A stretch of DNA of 64,000 bases, taken from Gautieria morchelliformis (Eukaryota > Basidiomycota > Agaricomycetes > Gomphales > Gomphaceae). The notes below the pieces were generated by a model, which searched no databases, was not told where the DNA came from, and saw nothing but the letters and a program-made list of their open reading frames with translations. Where the stretch lies: the NCBI GenBank assembly GCA_015179125.1, contig WHVA01000115.1, positions 124,001 to 188,000 on the forward strand, given 5' to 3'. The translations under genes and the position numbers were made by a program. Positions 21,303 to 33,208 of the stretch are shown here, one piece after another; within the stretch, counting starts at the first letter, position 1, and every line of letters starts with the position of its first letter.

Positions 21303-21922
21303 ACTGCGTCATACGCAGCTGCATTAAGAGGTAACGTACTGCTCTCGCACCCCAATAACCTGTTGAAAGTGAAAGTGAAAGCCAGACAAATACTAATGGG
21401 ACAGAGACCCACAATGAGAGCAGGACACGCTAGATAACCTAACAGAACAAGAGTTGGTTGCGAAAGCAAATGAAGCTATCAATAACCTAGAGGAAGGCAT
21501 CGATCAAAACAGCGTAGTTTTTGGAGCCAAAAAACTTGTCAATGGAGGGATAGTTTTTGACCTAGAAACAGAGGAGGTGGAAAAATGGATCCAGACAAAC
21601 AAGAGAACGTTCCTAAGCAAATTCAGCGGCACAGTCACTATAAAAGACAGGGCGTTGTCAGTAATAGTCAATTATGTGCCCCTAAGTCACTCACTGGATG
21701 CACTGGCGGAGATGAGGAAGGTCAGACAAGACTCGAAGCTACCAGACGGCTCGCTGCTCTCAACTCCCTGGATAAAACCAATACATAGAAGGTCACTGGG
21801 TCAAAAATCCGCCCACATCATTGCCAAGTTTGCTACCACCGAAGCTGCAAATTGGAGCATAAGAGATGGGATAATTGTAGCCGGAAAGCATACATGGGCG
21901 AGGAGAATGAAGAGGGAACCGC

Positions 21923-22296
21923 TGTTGGGTGCATTTATGCTCCTGCACCAAAATAAAGCCAAATAAATTCCACCCTCCATATTTCCTTCCAATGTCTTTT
22001 GGGATTGTTCTACTATGATCACTTTATTTTTCAGAAGTTTTCCGGAATTTTCTATCAAAGATTTGTACTTCTATTTCGATTGTTTTTCTTCTTTTCACCA
22101 CCGGCACACTTACGTAATCATTTCGACGCGCGCTGCCATGGGCGCTAAACGGCCGGGTGGTAGTATATGCACAGTGAGACACATTTCCCCCTCTCTCAGT
22201 GACAACCAAATTCACTGAGAGAGTGAATTAATTCCTAGTCCATTCTTTTGAGTATCAAGTCCGAACCTACTGCCTATAATTCCTGTCCTCTACAGG
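21923..22296 (+). repeat. Left LTR of copia element 1 (374 bp)
   Basis: TGTTGGGTGC to CTCTACA. It is about 110 bp shorter than the right LTR; the missing part lies between two copies of ACCAAATTCACTGAGAGAG in the right LTR. It carries a palindrome CTCTCTCAGTGA (22191-22202) / TCACTGAGAGAG (22212-22223). Confidence 0.9.
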
Positions 22297-22314
22297 GTTA
22301 TGGGCCTCGGAGAC
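22297..22314 (+). promoter_or_regulatory. Primer-binding site, half-tRNA initiator-Met type
   Basis: GGGTTATGGGCC directly follows the LTR. It matches the complement of the anticodon stem-loop of initiator tRNA-Met, as used by Drosophila copia and relatives that prime from an internally cleaved tRNA, not from the 3' CCA end. Confidence 0.6.
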
Positions 22315-23220
22315 ACTTCACAGAAGCTTTTGCGTGTTGAGAAGCTTGCTACAGAGGGAAGTAATTGGCCATTGTGGTGAGCCACTCTCATCAGCTATTT
22401 CGAGTCCAAAAATCTACTCAAGCATGTAGAAGGGAGAGTCACTCGACCTCCTGATCCTCCAGTCATGCCCCCAGGCCATATTCTTACAGAAGCTGAGGAA
22501 ACTCAGATGGATAAGGCTGAGGAGAAGCTGGAGAGATATCTTGCTAGAGAAGGACAAGGCAAGATGCAAATCATCGTCTCAGTGTCAGAGTCACTAGCTG
22601 TGATGCTACAGAAACAAAAGACAGCAAAAGAGACTTGGGATGCATTGGTCAATGAAATGACCAAAAAGCCCAAGATGGTCCTCACCAGCCTGCAGAGACA
22701 ACTCTGCAGTATGAGATGTCCTGAGGATGGAGACTTGAGAGACCATTTGGACAAGGCCCAAGACCTCTATGCTCGTCTTAATGAGATGGGAGCCAGAGTT
22801 TCTGAAGAAGAATTCATGGACATAATCCTTGCATCACTTCCACCATCCTATGAGGCTGTCATGAATGCCCTCACCACTTCGCTTGAAGAATGCGGGAGGC
22901 CCTTAGTCCCTGATGAAATTATTAGGGTACTAAAGGCTGAGTATGACAGGAAGAAAACACTCCCGCAAGAAGAGCAGGTGTTTATTGGTTCATCTACCAA
23001 GAAGGACCAGAAGGGCAGAAGACGCATACATGCAGTAACTGCAAAAAGCCTGGACATTCTATCGAAAATTGCTGGGCTAAAGGAGGTGGTAAAGAAGGTC
23101 AAGGACCATGTCAGAAGCAAAAAGCCAAAGGCAAAAAGAAGAAGAAGGGTAAAGCAAAAGCGAATGTTGCCGAAGAAGAGACCTCTTCTGAGGAAAATGA
23201 TGATGGGCATCTTGCCTTGA
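22309..23220 (+). pseudogene. Copia element 1 gag
   Basis: The frame reads LQKLLRVEKLATEGSNWPLW, then TGA (22378-22380), then ATLISYFESKNLLKH and TAKETWDALVNEMTKKPKM, typical of the copia gag (UBN2/DUF4219-like) domain. The zinc knuckle TCSNCKKPGHSIENCW (CX2CX4HX4C) lies near 23028 in the next frame, so a 1-base shift separates it from the capsid part. Confidence 0.8.
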
Positions 23221-26200
23221 CCAATTTCGACGAGTGCTCTAATTTAAATCTGAGCACATCCTCAGGAGGTATAGTGATACTCGACACCGGAACGACATCG
23301 CATATGACTCCTCATAAAAATTTATTGAGGAACTACTGTCAATGCTCACAGCCGAGGACTATCTGAGCAGCCAACAAAGGCACTTTTGATGCCTTCGGTT
23401 CAGGACTGCTTGTATTATCCAATAATGTGGGAGATAAAACAGTAGAAGTCACGTTTCAAGATATGTACTATGCACCAAAAATTGCTGTTACCCTTGTCTC
23501 AATCGGTCGGTGCGATGATGCTGGCTACGATATTTGACTCGGTGGCCAGAAATGCACAATATCTAACACTGCTGGAAAGATATTGATGCAAGCACCGAAT
23601 GTCAATGGCTTATATCGACTAGACCTCCAGTCACCAAGTGCTCAAGCCCATATGTGTTTGTCTGCCATGGAAATTCATCAAAAAATGGAGCACGTCTCAC
23701 AGAAGTCCCTACAACATCTACTCAATCGTGGCATGATATTGGGCATTGAACTGAGCTCCACAGGCGATAGAATTGTCTGTGATGCATGCATTAAAGCCAA
23801 GATTGCACGCAAACCTCTTCCTCGAGAACCCAGAGACCGAACACCAAAATTCGGTGACAGAATTTATTCTGATGTCTGGGGACCTGCAAGGCACCTCACA
23901 ATCGATAAAAAGTCATATTATGTCTCTTTTATTGATGATTACTCAAGGGAATCGGTGATCTATCTCATGGCGAACAAATCGGAAGCATTCTCAAAATACA
24001 AGCTCTACGAGGCTTTAATGCTTCAACAGAGAAATGTGCACATCAAGGCACTTGTTTCCGATCGAGGGGGTGAATATACGAGCTCTGAATTCGAACAGCA
24101 TCTGGCCAAACAAGGCACGAAGCATCGGTTGACAGTACATGACACACCAGAGTCTAATGGTGTTGCCGAACGTCTGAACCAAACTCTCACTGAGAGAACT
24201 CGTGCCATGGTATTGGAATCAGGCGTTCCTAAGATATTATGGGGCTATGCAATACAGCATGCCAATTATCTTAGGAATAGGATGCATACAAGAGCTCTAC
24301 CGGATAAAACGCCTTACGAAATGATTCACCTTGAGAAACCGAATCTCAAAGACATTCACACATGGGGAACCAAAGTTTACATTAAGGTTAATCAGGGAGA
24401 TAAATTGGCAGCTCGTGCCACAAGAGCTCGGTGGATAGGAATTTCTGCGCAGAGCCATGGTCATTATGTTTATTGGCCTGACTCTCACAAAGTTTCTGTC
24501 GAGCGGAACATTGTGTTTGATTTAGAGATGAAGAAGGGAAAAGTCCCAATCATTTCTATTGAGGAATCCAAGCTACCTACATCTAGAGAGGAGAAGAAGG
24601 CCATTCCGGCATCAGCGCCTGTGCCCGGTTGGTTAGTCAGCAAAGAGGCAAAGATCGAAGAAATTGATGAAAATGCACCAGAGGAACATCTTGCAGAGCT
24701 GCAACCTGTTCAGGGAGTTGATGACAGACCTAGAGAAGCTGAACCGATCAGGAGAAGCGAACGGATCCGTCAACAACAAGTGCAGTCGGCCCCAACAGGT
24801 CCCGTAACAAGATCTCAAACTCAGAGACAAGCTGGTGCACATATGACTACGCTAGCTTACGAGGACGTTGAGGACCATAAAGAAAATCTATTCAACCAAG
24901 AATTATCCTCCGAGATTGATGGCATCAGTAGCTATGAGTTTGCCATCAGTGTGTTTCCAGCGGACGATCAAAACAATAACAAGGTGCCGGATTTGAGTCA
25001 AATTGAACCTAGCAATGCAGACGAAGCTCTGAATAATCCTATGTGGAAGAAATCAATGGACAAATAGTACGAGGCCCTAATCGACAAGGGAGTGTGGGAA
25101 CCAACCAAACCACCTCCTGGAGCCAATATTGTCGGTAACAAATGGGTCTACCTTTGGAAGCGTAATCCAGAAGGGAAACCAATAATGCATAAATCGAGAA
25201 TGGTCGCCCAAGGCTTCACACAGAAGTTTGGAGTCAACTATGATGAAACATATTCACCTGTTGCTCGATTATCCTCCCTACAGATCATATGCGCCATTGC
25301 TGCTAGGAATGACTTGCCTATTCATCAAATGGACGTAGACTATGTATACCTCAATGCTACGTTGCCTGAGCCTATTTACATGAAACAGCCATAAGGATAT
25401 GAGGCTGGAGACAAAGATGAAGTGCTCCTTTTGAAGAAAGCACTTTACGGCCTCAAACAACCTGGAAGGGAATGGTAAAAACATCTTAGTGGTGAATTCC
25501 ACAAGTTAGGATTCACTACGTCAGCCACAGATGGGGCTGTATTTTATAGACCTGGCGGAAAGGGGCATGTGATCATTGCAACAGCTGTGGACGACCTCAC
25601 CATCACAGCAGAGAATCAGTCAGTCCTGGACGAAGTCAAATGAGATCTTGCTCAGGTCTTCAGTATGAAAGATCTAGGTGAGATCCATTGGCTATTGAAC
25701 CTCAAAATCGAAAGGGACTGGCAGAAGAAAACCATTGCAATTTCACAACCGCATACATCGAGAAGATCATCAAAAAAATTCAATCTCGAAGATACGAAGA
25801 CTTATGCTACACCTCTTGATCCAGCCGATAAATTATCTAAAGACCAATGTCCTTCTACACAGAGAGGAAAGACAGCCATGTCGAAGTTTCCATACAGGCA
25901 AGCCATAGGATCACTGATGTGGGCAGCCGTAGCCACTCGACCTGACATTGCGTTTGCGGTGTCATTGCTCTCACAATTCCTCGAAAATCCAGGTGGCACA
26001 CATTGGAATGCAGTTAAACGTGTCTTCAAATATTTGAAAGGCACGAAGCATTACAAACTCACACTTGGAAGAAATCAAGACGGCTTGATGGGATATTCAG
26101 ATGCGGATTGGGGTTCACAGAGTCATAGGCGTTCATATTCAGCATATTTGTTTCAGATTGATGGGGGCACTGTTTCATGGAGTTGCCAGAAACAATTGAT

Positions 26201-26543
26201 AGTAGCCCTCTCATCAACTGAAGCCGAATTCGTCGCCCTGACCCATGCGGGCAAAGAGGCTCTTTGGATGCGCCATTTTATTTCTGAAATATTCCAACCA
26301 CTGAACAAACCCATCCAAGTTTATTCAGACAATCAATCAGCCATTGCAATCACGTATGGCACTCAACAACATACGAGAACCAAGCATTTCGACATCAGAT
26401 TATATTTCCTTCGAGATATAATCAAAAATCAAGCAGCCAAGCTCGTTTATTTGCCAACCGAACAAATGTTGGCAGATATTCTCACTAAAGGACTTCCTAG
26501 TCCTAGAGTGAATATCCTCAATGAGAAGCTTGGAATATATTAG
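23020..26543 (+). pseudogene. Copia element 1 pol: protease, integrase, RT, RNase H
   Basis: In order: protease box ILDTGTTSHMTP (about 23278). Integrase HQKMEHVSQKSL with CDACIKAK (zinc region), IYSDVWGP, FIDDYSRE, SDRGGEYTS and ESNGVAERLNQTLTERTR (23670-24210). RT NKWVYLWKRNPEG, RMVAQGFTQKFGVNYDETYS, YVYLNATLPEPIYMKQP and TAVDDLTIT, where the usual YVDD is AVDD. RNase H YSDADWGS, SSTEAEFVAL and RTKHFDIRLYF, ending LADILTKGLPSPRV. In-frame stops: 23364, 23535, 25065, 25392, 25476 and 25641. The domain order (integrase before RT) is diagnostic of Ty1/copia. Confidence 0.88.
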
Positions 26544-26544
26544 G

Positions 26545-26556
26545 CTTGAGGGGGCG
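26545..26556 (+). promoter_or_regulatory. Polypurine tract of copia element 1
   Basis: TTGAGGGGGCG abuts the right LTR start, and the second copia element has the same TTGAGGGGGCG before its right LTR (39424-39434). Confidence 0.75.
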
Positions 26557-27041
26557 TGTTGGGTGCATTTATGCTCCTGCACCAAAATCAAGCCAAATAG
26601 ATTCCACCCTCCGTATTTCCTTCCAATTTCTTTTGAGATTGTTCTACTATGATCACTTTATTTTTCAGAAGTTTTCCGAAATTTTCTATCAAATATTTGT
26701 ACTTCTATTTCGATTTGTTTTTCTTCTTTTCACCAACGGCACCCTTACGTAATCATTTCGACGCGCGCTGCCATGGGCGCTAAATGGCCGGGTGGTAGTA
26801 TATGCACAGTGAGACACATTTCCCCCTCTCTCAGTGACAACCAAATTCACTGAGAGAGGCAAGTAAATTAGTCTTATTCTCCTTCTATTTATTGACCTAG
26901 AAATCCTGTAGTGAATTAATTTCTAGGTAGTGTATAATATTAACAGTGACAGCCAAATTCACTGAGAGAGTTAATTAATTTCTAGTCCATTCTTTTGAGT
27001 ATCAAGTCTGAACATACTGCCTATAATTCCTGTCCTCTACA
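26557..27041 (+). repeat. Right LTR of copia element 1 (485 bp)
   Basis: Same ends as the left LTR, with an extra internal part of about 110 bp between direct repeats. It is the same length class as the solo LTR at 2318-2805 (488 bp), so this is the ancestral form. Confidence 0.9.
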
Positions 27042-27699
27042 ATCGCGTCGATGCCTGAAGTGTCAGAAGTATAACACCCATCATATCGCAGCAGAGTGTA
27101 CCAGCCAGGACACATGGGGGACGTGCGGAGGCGAGCACGGAACCACCAACTGCGAGGAGAATGACCTGAGCAAGTTTCACTGTGCAAACTGCGACACCCA
27201 TGGGCATGCCTCATGGGACAGAACATGCCCTGTGTTCAGAGAGGCATGTGCCGCAGCAGAAGGAGCAACCCGGAACATACCTATAAATACTTCCTGGACG
27301 AGAATCCATGGACATGGGAGCAGCTGGGCGATATGGAGGATACAGTGGACGCAGGGGACTTACTAAAGAAGGTGAGCACTCAAGAAGACAGAAGGTGGCG
27401 AGCAGGGCAGGAGGTGCGCCACAACGGAGGATGGACAGATAATGGAGGCCAGCAAGAGTGGCAAGAGAGGCAGGGCAATCCACAGCTACAGGAAAGGATG
27501 GAGGGCAGGGAAGGCATGGGGGGAGTGAGGAGAGGCGTGAATCCACAAGTTGGGAGCAGGGACCAGGGCTGGCAGAGGCTAGAGCAGGGAGAGATCAGAC
27601 AGAGTTGACTAGATGATTATGGGATTGGCGGCAACAAGATCAGGCACGGGCCAGATGGCAAAGCGGCAGTGAAAACGACCTATACCGAGGATGAACGAC

Positions 27700-30600
27700 G
27701 AACTCCCACAAATCAAAACGTTGAGAATCACACAACAGAATGTAAACAAATCGCTGACAGCGACAGCAGAGATACTAGTTAAGTGCCCACATGACCAATA
27801 TGATACATGCGCTAGTAACAGCCATATATGAAACCACCAAAGAGCTAGTACCCAAAAGCAAGCTGTCCACATATGTGAAACGGTGGTGGTCCCTGCAGCT
27901 CACACACATCAGGACAGAGACGAGGCACTTGGGAAGGAGATCATATGCGAGGCGGAACAACTTAGCAGATGCAGTGCACAAAGAATACAGAGCAGCCAGA
28001 AATGGTTATGCAGAAGCCATTGAAAAATCAAAGAAAGAGCACTGGAGGGACTTCTTAGACACCATGGACCAAAAAACGATTGGGGCGGCACACAGGTATG
28101 CCTCATCAGATACGAGCGATGGCAGGCATGCCAACGTTGGTAGTAGAATGAACAAATGGCATGAGGCAAGTGGCGGAAACAAACGAGCAGAAGACTAACA
28201 TGCTCTTTGACATGTTCTTTCTGAAGATAGATGTGAGTGCGGAGCCAGCACTGATGAGCTACGGCTATCCCCCGCCCGCATTCAACTATCACCCTATCTC
28301 TGATGAGCAGATACATAGAGCAGTTGAGAAACTTAACCCGTTCGAAGCACCGGGGGAGAACGGTATACCGAACGAGCTCATCAAGCTCAACAACATTGCG
28401 GAGATCAGGGTTTACATGGACAGATCAGGCATAGAAGGCAATGCTGGGGCATCAGCGGTATTATACAGGAATTATACTGTGACAAGTGTAGCCGGATACT
28501 GCCTAGGGCGGCTTGCGGACCATACGACATACGAGGCCGAAGCTGTGGGTGTCACCCTTTCCCTGGAACTCTTATCCAAGGAAAGAGCCCTCACCTCCGT
28601 GACGATCCTACTCGACAATCAGGCAGTGATACAGTCGATGGGACATATCAAATTGTGTCCTGGTCAGCACATATTGGGACAAGCACCTGACCTGGCCAAC
28701 ACGCTGACCAAGCCATCCCAATGTCGCCACGTGAACTTGAAGATATTGTTTTGGAACCCTTCAAGACTTTGGTGTTATTGCTAACACTTCAATCTATTAG
28801 AACATGTCGTTTACGAGACTCAAAGAATATTAAACAATGCTGCAGCACAACTCCGGAAATAATTTAATATTTGTACCTTGGTTGCAATCCGCGTAAAAAC
28901 TAGTCCAAGTTAATACGGATGGAAGGCAATACATTTCTTAGCAGCACTGAACAATAAACTAAAAGAATGTAGGTTCAAGGACACTATCGGGGTCCAAGCG
29001 TATTCCAAAATATAAAGGAATGTACTTAGCAGGCGAGTTTATAAATGGACTGCCCTGATAATCTACCAGCGCACAGCAATAAAACGAGGGACGAGTTTTG
29101 TGAACAAAGCGACTTGTGAAAGTCTCTAATCAGGAAAATCGACTGACTAGATCGTCTCGGGTATTGGAGTGCGAATGGCAAGACTTTCAATTGACAGACT
29201 CACTCTGTAGAATTACACCCGGAGGATTAGTCCAAGTGGCTAAGCAGTAAAGTAACTACTTAACAAGGAATTAGACACTAAAGTAAGTGAATAACCCTAG
29301 CTGGGATTAGCAGCTTAGTAAGATGCAAGTCACACGAGGTCACGTGTAGGATAGAAGATGGGTAGATTGCTAGAATGATCAAGGAGGTCAGAATGGCCTC
29401 CTTTTATATTGTAAAATACACAGGATTACGTAAAATGGGGTTCTTCTATCTATTAGGCGAGTGATGTCATAAGTAAATATTTGCACTGCTGAAACACACC
29501 CTCGTAACTATTGTGGCGTGTTTGTGCAAAGAAATTGGAAATAGATAGCCAATCACCTTCCCTGGTTTGCACAGCCTTACACAGCCTTTCACAGCCTTGC
29601 ACTGCCCTGCACAGCCCTACACAGCCCTACACAGCCGCTATGACATCAAGGGGCCTATTTGGTGTCGTAGCGTTGCGTTTGGAGGATCCATTCATCCAAT
29701 AGGCTTTATCAAACCTGCACCCTAGTTTTGGCTTTGTACATCTTTGTGTGACTTTGTACACAGCCTTGCACAGCCATGGTTGCTATATGCAAGTCATGTG
29801 CCAGCTGGGTTTGAATTGCACAGGCTTGTGTAAGCGGTAGAGGACACATTCAGTCTCAGTGGCTGAGTTTGAGTGAGCCAAGGTACCGGAGTTGTGGGTG
29901 CTTGAGCGCCTGCAACTCCGAGTTTACGGTTCGTGGGAAGCTCCGGACGGAGTTTGAAACTGAGCGGCTGTGGCAGAGTTGTGGACGTGCGTGGGTTCAT
30001 AACTCTGCCTGACAGAATAAGGAGTTTTTGAACCAGGGAAGCCAAGTTAAATGGCAAAAAAATAAGAGGAAATTTAAGGGATATTTGAATGGAGTTCTCC
30101 CAACAATAGCCACGTGTATTAGCTACTATCAGCTGGGAAAACAGGGTTTTAAAGCGATTTTAATCCTTTTTTCGCGAGGCTTTTCGTTAGCAACGGTTCC
30201 CACACAGATATCCTGGATCTCTGGACTTGATAATGTTGATAGTAATGAGAGGGCGGATGAAGAGGCCAGGGCAGCAGCTGGAGGGGATGATAATCAGGCA
30301 AGTACCCTCCCAGCGTTTCTCGCTGAAAACCCTTTGCCCCACAGCCTAGTGGCAGCAAGACAGGCGTTCAAGGTGGACCTCAGACAACAGTGGACAACAA
30401 GATGGCAATCATCTCCTTGCTTCACATGCATCAACCGCATAGTCAAGAACCTACCCTCGAGGAACTGTCACAAGGCCCTGCTATGCTACTCCCGCACCCA
30501 AGCTAGTCTCCTCCTCCAGCTGAGAACCGGTCATGTCCCTCTCAATAAACATCTCCATCACATCAGGAAAGTAGTTACCCCACTTTGCCCGGCATGCCGC

Positions 30601-30810
30601 AAGGCAGACAAGTCTATACACCATTTCCTATTTGACTGTTGTGCTCATGCACATGCCCACATCAAAGTAATGAGAACACTAGGCAGGAACTCCAAGTCAC
30701 TATGAGAGCTGCTTGGACGAGACAAGGGCATCATGGCTCTCCTGGACTATGTGGCAGCGACGGGTCTGCTTAAGGTGCTCTACGGTGACGTCTCCTTTTC
30801 CCCTGCATAA
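27700..30810 (+). pseudogene. LINE ORF2, endonuclease and RT core deleted, split by solo LTR
   Basis: ORF2 opens with LRITQQNVNKSLTATAEIL (27721-27777) and jumps to KRWWSLQLTHIRTETRHLG (about 27880), so the AP endonuclease is deleted. NPFEAPGENGIPNELIKLN (28340-28392) is the start of RT; it joins directly to the RNase H-like AEIRVYMDRSGIEGNAG and HTTYEAEAVGVTLSLEL, so the RT palm is deleted. After the solo LTR (28747-30206) the frame resumes with SWISGLDNVDSNERADEEAR, QLRTGHVPLNKHLHHI and the CCHC-like end CPACRKADKSIHHFLFDC. The last segment, LLDYVAATGLLKVLYGD, ends with TAA at 30808-30810. It is a nonautonomous relic. Confidence 0.82.
28747..30206 (-). mobile_element. 1460-bp solo LTR with GATAT duplication
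   Basis: Within LINE ORF2. In element orientation it starts TGTGTGGGAACC and ends GGTTCCAAAACA; the ends are partly inverted copies of each other. Identical GATAT duplications lie at 28742-28746 and 30207-30211. It is homologous to 17241-18636. It has no ORF, and its internal part holds CACAGCCTTGCAC-like repeats (29570-29640). Confidence 0.88.
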
Positions 30811-31530
30811 CTGCACAGATCATAGCGCTTTGTCCAACAGATACATACACGTCTAGCTCAACGCACATGTGAATCTCGACCCCACAGGCGTGGCGATTAT
30901 CATCTTGATTTGTTGACATCTCGCATATTCACCTCATCTGCTCAACCTTCCTTTCCTATACTCAAGCTCATGCGACGATGTGATTAGGCTCGGCCCAGCA
31001 AGGCAATAGAAGTCGGGCTCCGATGCCCTAGATGGTCAAGGCGGATCGGCTACATCGATGGATCAGTTTTCCTTCTTTTATTTTTCTTCAACTGCGACAC
31101 TCTTTCCCATCATGCTAGACCGCTTTGGTGGCTGAGCACTTACAAAGCTAGACGACCACACATGATAAATGAACGCAGGGAAAGTAGTACCTCTCTCATC
31201 ACCTGAGTGGGGTGGTAAATGACTCCAGGAGTCGTGCCAGTGGGGGATGTAGGGTCCGTCGTCAGTGCAACCGCCCGCTTGAGAGCACAGTGGGATAGGA
31301 GCCCCAGGGAGCGAGGGGGAAGGCCTACCCTGTTTAGGTAGTTTGCGTGTAGCAACTACCATAGACCTAGTCTGAGGTCGTATAAATTGATATAAAAAAA
31401 ATAAAAAAATAAAAAAAAGACTGTCGACAGTACAGGCAAGCTCCAAGGCTTGTTGATGAATGCCATGTGCATAGATCAGACGTGTGTTGCACCTGCTATA
31501 CATGACCTGATCCTAATTGTTTTGACAGAC
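30811..31530. other. LINE 3' flank and A-rich tail of a retroelement
   Basis: After the ORF2 stop there is about 270 bp of presumptive 3' UTR. The block 31300-31390 (GTAGCAACTACCATAGACC, then an A-rich tract at 31394-31420) looks like the 3' end of a LINE or SINE with poly(A)-like tail. No gene recognised. Confidence 0.35.
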
Positions 31531-31532
31531 AC

Positions 31533-32206
31533 TTGACCCTGGAGATTGATACTGGTGTCAAAGCCTTGGATGACAAGGCTGCTAAGATGATCCAGTCGGT
31601 TGATGAGGGGAAATTGCGCTTGGATAGTGGGAAGCTGGAGATGCATGGTGGTTTGGAAACCTTGAAGGGACAGAGTGTTGGGATCAAAGAGTCAAGTGAA
31701 CAGGCTGACCGGCATATTGGGAAGGTTGCCAGAACGATGGTGTGGTTCGTCCTTCGAAGGTAAGAATCTCTGCAACAAGCAAATATCACTAATTGAATGT
31801 ATCACTAAGGAGCTTCATTGAGCTGCCCCTGACTCGATTAGCGCTGTGCCCCCAGATGCAACGGCCTTTGCACACTGGGAGGCATTCCTCGGTGCTCTCT
31901 AGACGGATCCGCGCATCATATCTGAGACCCCTGGTCCCCCTGCGTGCGATTGCGCTGAGACTGATGCAATCAGTGCGGTGCATGCACATTGGAGTTTATC
32001 AGTGTGGTAGACTGACTGTGCACAGCCAGTTTACCACACTCCTAAACTCCCAGTTCGCCCTCCTCTTCTCACCCATTGGCCAAAAAATCACCCTCACACC
32101 ATGCGCATTCGCAGAAGTCGAACTTCAATCAATACTCCACTACAGGAATGATTTTGTCATGGGAAAAGACAAAGAGAAGGGCTCTGCGACACAAGGAGGG
32201 TGCTGA
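31533..32206 (+). other. Short unrecognised ORFs
   Basis: 31533-31763 encodes a 76-residue helical peptide (VDEGKLRLDSGKLEMHGGLE) bounded by splice-like sequences. 31793-32206 encodes a 137-residue ORF without motifs. Either could be fragments of decayed genes; no homology is recognised. Confidence 0.2.
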
Positions 32207-32555
32207 CTGGGCAAAAACATAGCCACTGAGTTGATGGTTTCCTATTGTTGCTTCTTATATTTATTTATTTAAACTTTTTTTATGTATTTGTTATGTTCTT
32301 ATGTTTTCCTCCCCCCCCCCCCTTCTCATCCCCTCACCCGATCCCCCTGGCCGACCCTTATCACTATGAGACAACAAGAAGACAGGGCAAACTGAGCTGT
32401 ACACAATAGATATGTAAGGTTTGCGCTTACTTACGACAATTAGGAATGATCACTAGATCATTCATACTGGATACAGGGAGAGAAACAGTTGTTGGAAATA
32501 ATTACTGACAGAATTTGATGCAAGCCAATACCAAGTCTGCTATGCGACGACACCA
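32207..32555. other. Noncoding, includes a C-homopolymer
   Basis: AT-rich sequence with a C run of about 13 at 32311-32323. No feature seen. Confidence 0.3.
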
Positions 32556-32559
32556 GGGT

Positions 32560-33000
32560 GTAGCTTTCTGGGTTGGGAGTCCTGGCTCTCTGTGAAGACC
32601 ATGTTATGTGTGACATGGATCTTGCCAGATTGTCACTCTAGACAACGGTAAGCTTTAGAAGTCTCTGAGTAGCCAACCAGAACACATTCAACAGACCCAT
32701 CATAGATCTTTGGGTTTTCACCAGCAATGTGTACCCATGCCGGGCACCCGAGCTCCTGTAAATGTGAGATATCTGGTCGTACACCGAACCACAGTTCATA
32801 CGGTGTCAGTCCTTTTAGGGTCCTGGCATGTGTCCTGTTCTTCAGGTATGCAGCAGCCTCACAGATTCAGCCCATAGGCTCAGTGGTAACTTCACATCAG
32901 ATCTGATAGCATGGGCGTGGTTCATTATGGTGCGGTGACATCTCTCCGTACGGTGGAGTGGTGGCTCCTGGAGCGGAGTAGGCCAGAGACCGGGCCCTGG
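32560..33000 (-). pseudogene. Copia integrase C-terminal fragment
   Basis: The minus strand reads IMNHAHAIRSDVKLPLSLWA, LKGLTPYELWFGVRPDISHL, GCPAWVHI and PKIYDGSVECVLVGY, ending KIHVTHNMVFTESQD. These are the end of the integrase core and the following GKTPYE-type region of a Ty1/copia polyprotein. Frame breaks and stops occur. No LTRs are recognised beside it, and it differs clearly from both other copia elements in the window. Confidence 0.65.
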
Positions 33001-33208
33001 GCTGAGGTACAGCCAGGGAGTCGGGCTACTGTAGTAGTCACTGTCACATAGATTAGATCACCAGATCACCCCTTCTGCTGCTACCTTCAGCAGGTTTCTG
33101 CTGCGAGCTCCCCAGCTCTTCTCCCTGAGTACCGAGAGCTGCCTCTCCATGTGGTGACACCGTGAGATTCAATCCTGACTAATACCTGCCGCGACAAGAT
33201 ACGAAAAG

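Larger units (their letters stand above)
21923..27041 (+). mobile_element. Full-length Ty1/copia element inserted in LINE ORF1
   Basis: The 5119-bp element has a left LTR (21923-22296), a half-tRNA-type primer site, gag, protease, integrase, RT, RNase H, a polypurine tract and a right LTR (26557-27041). The flanking 5-mers ACCGC (21918-21922) and ATCGC (27042-27046) are a target duplication with one C/T difference. At least seven in-frame nonsense codons and one gag/pol frame break show it is inactive. Confidence 0.92.
21303..27606 (+). pseudogene. LINE ORF1 (Tad-like), split by a copia element
   Basis: Left part 21303-21922: SYAAALRGNVLLSHPNN, then ELVAKANEAINNLEEG, DLETEEVEKWIQTNK and WARRMKREP. 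Right part 27042-27606: RRCLKCQKYNTHHIAAEC, TCGGEHGTTNC and CANCDTHGHASWDRTCP, three CCHC-type knuckles of a LINE nucleic-acid-binding ORF1. NPEHTYKYFLDENPWTWE follows in another frame. The join REP/RRCLKCQ across the copia insertion is exact at protein level. The 5' end is missing at the gypsy LTR border. Stops and a frameshift near 27260 disable it. Confidence 0.8.

Noticed and set aside
12765..21307. ACTGC as target duplication of the gypsy element
   Set aside because: ACTGC follows the right LTR, but no matching copy precedes the left LTR.
28680..28745. DLANTLTKPS read as a copia RNase H end
   Set aside because: It fits the LINE RNase H region, and the solo LTR with its GATAT duplication explains the break just after it.
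32306..32323. C-homopolymer as a functional site
   Set aside because: Simple run, likely slippage; no associated feature.
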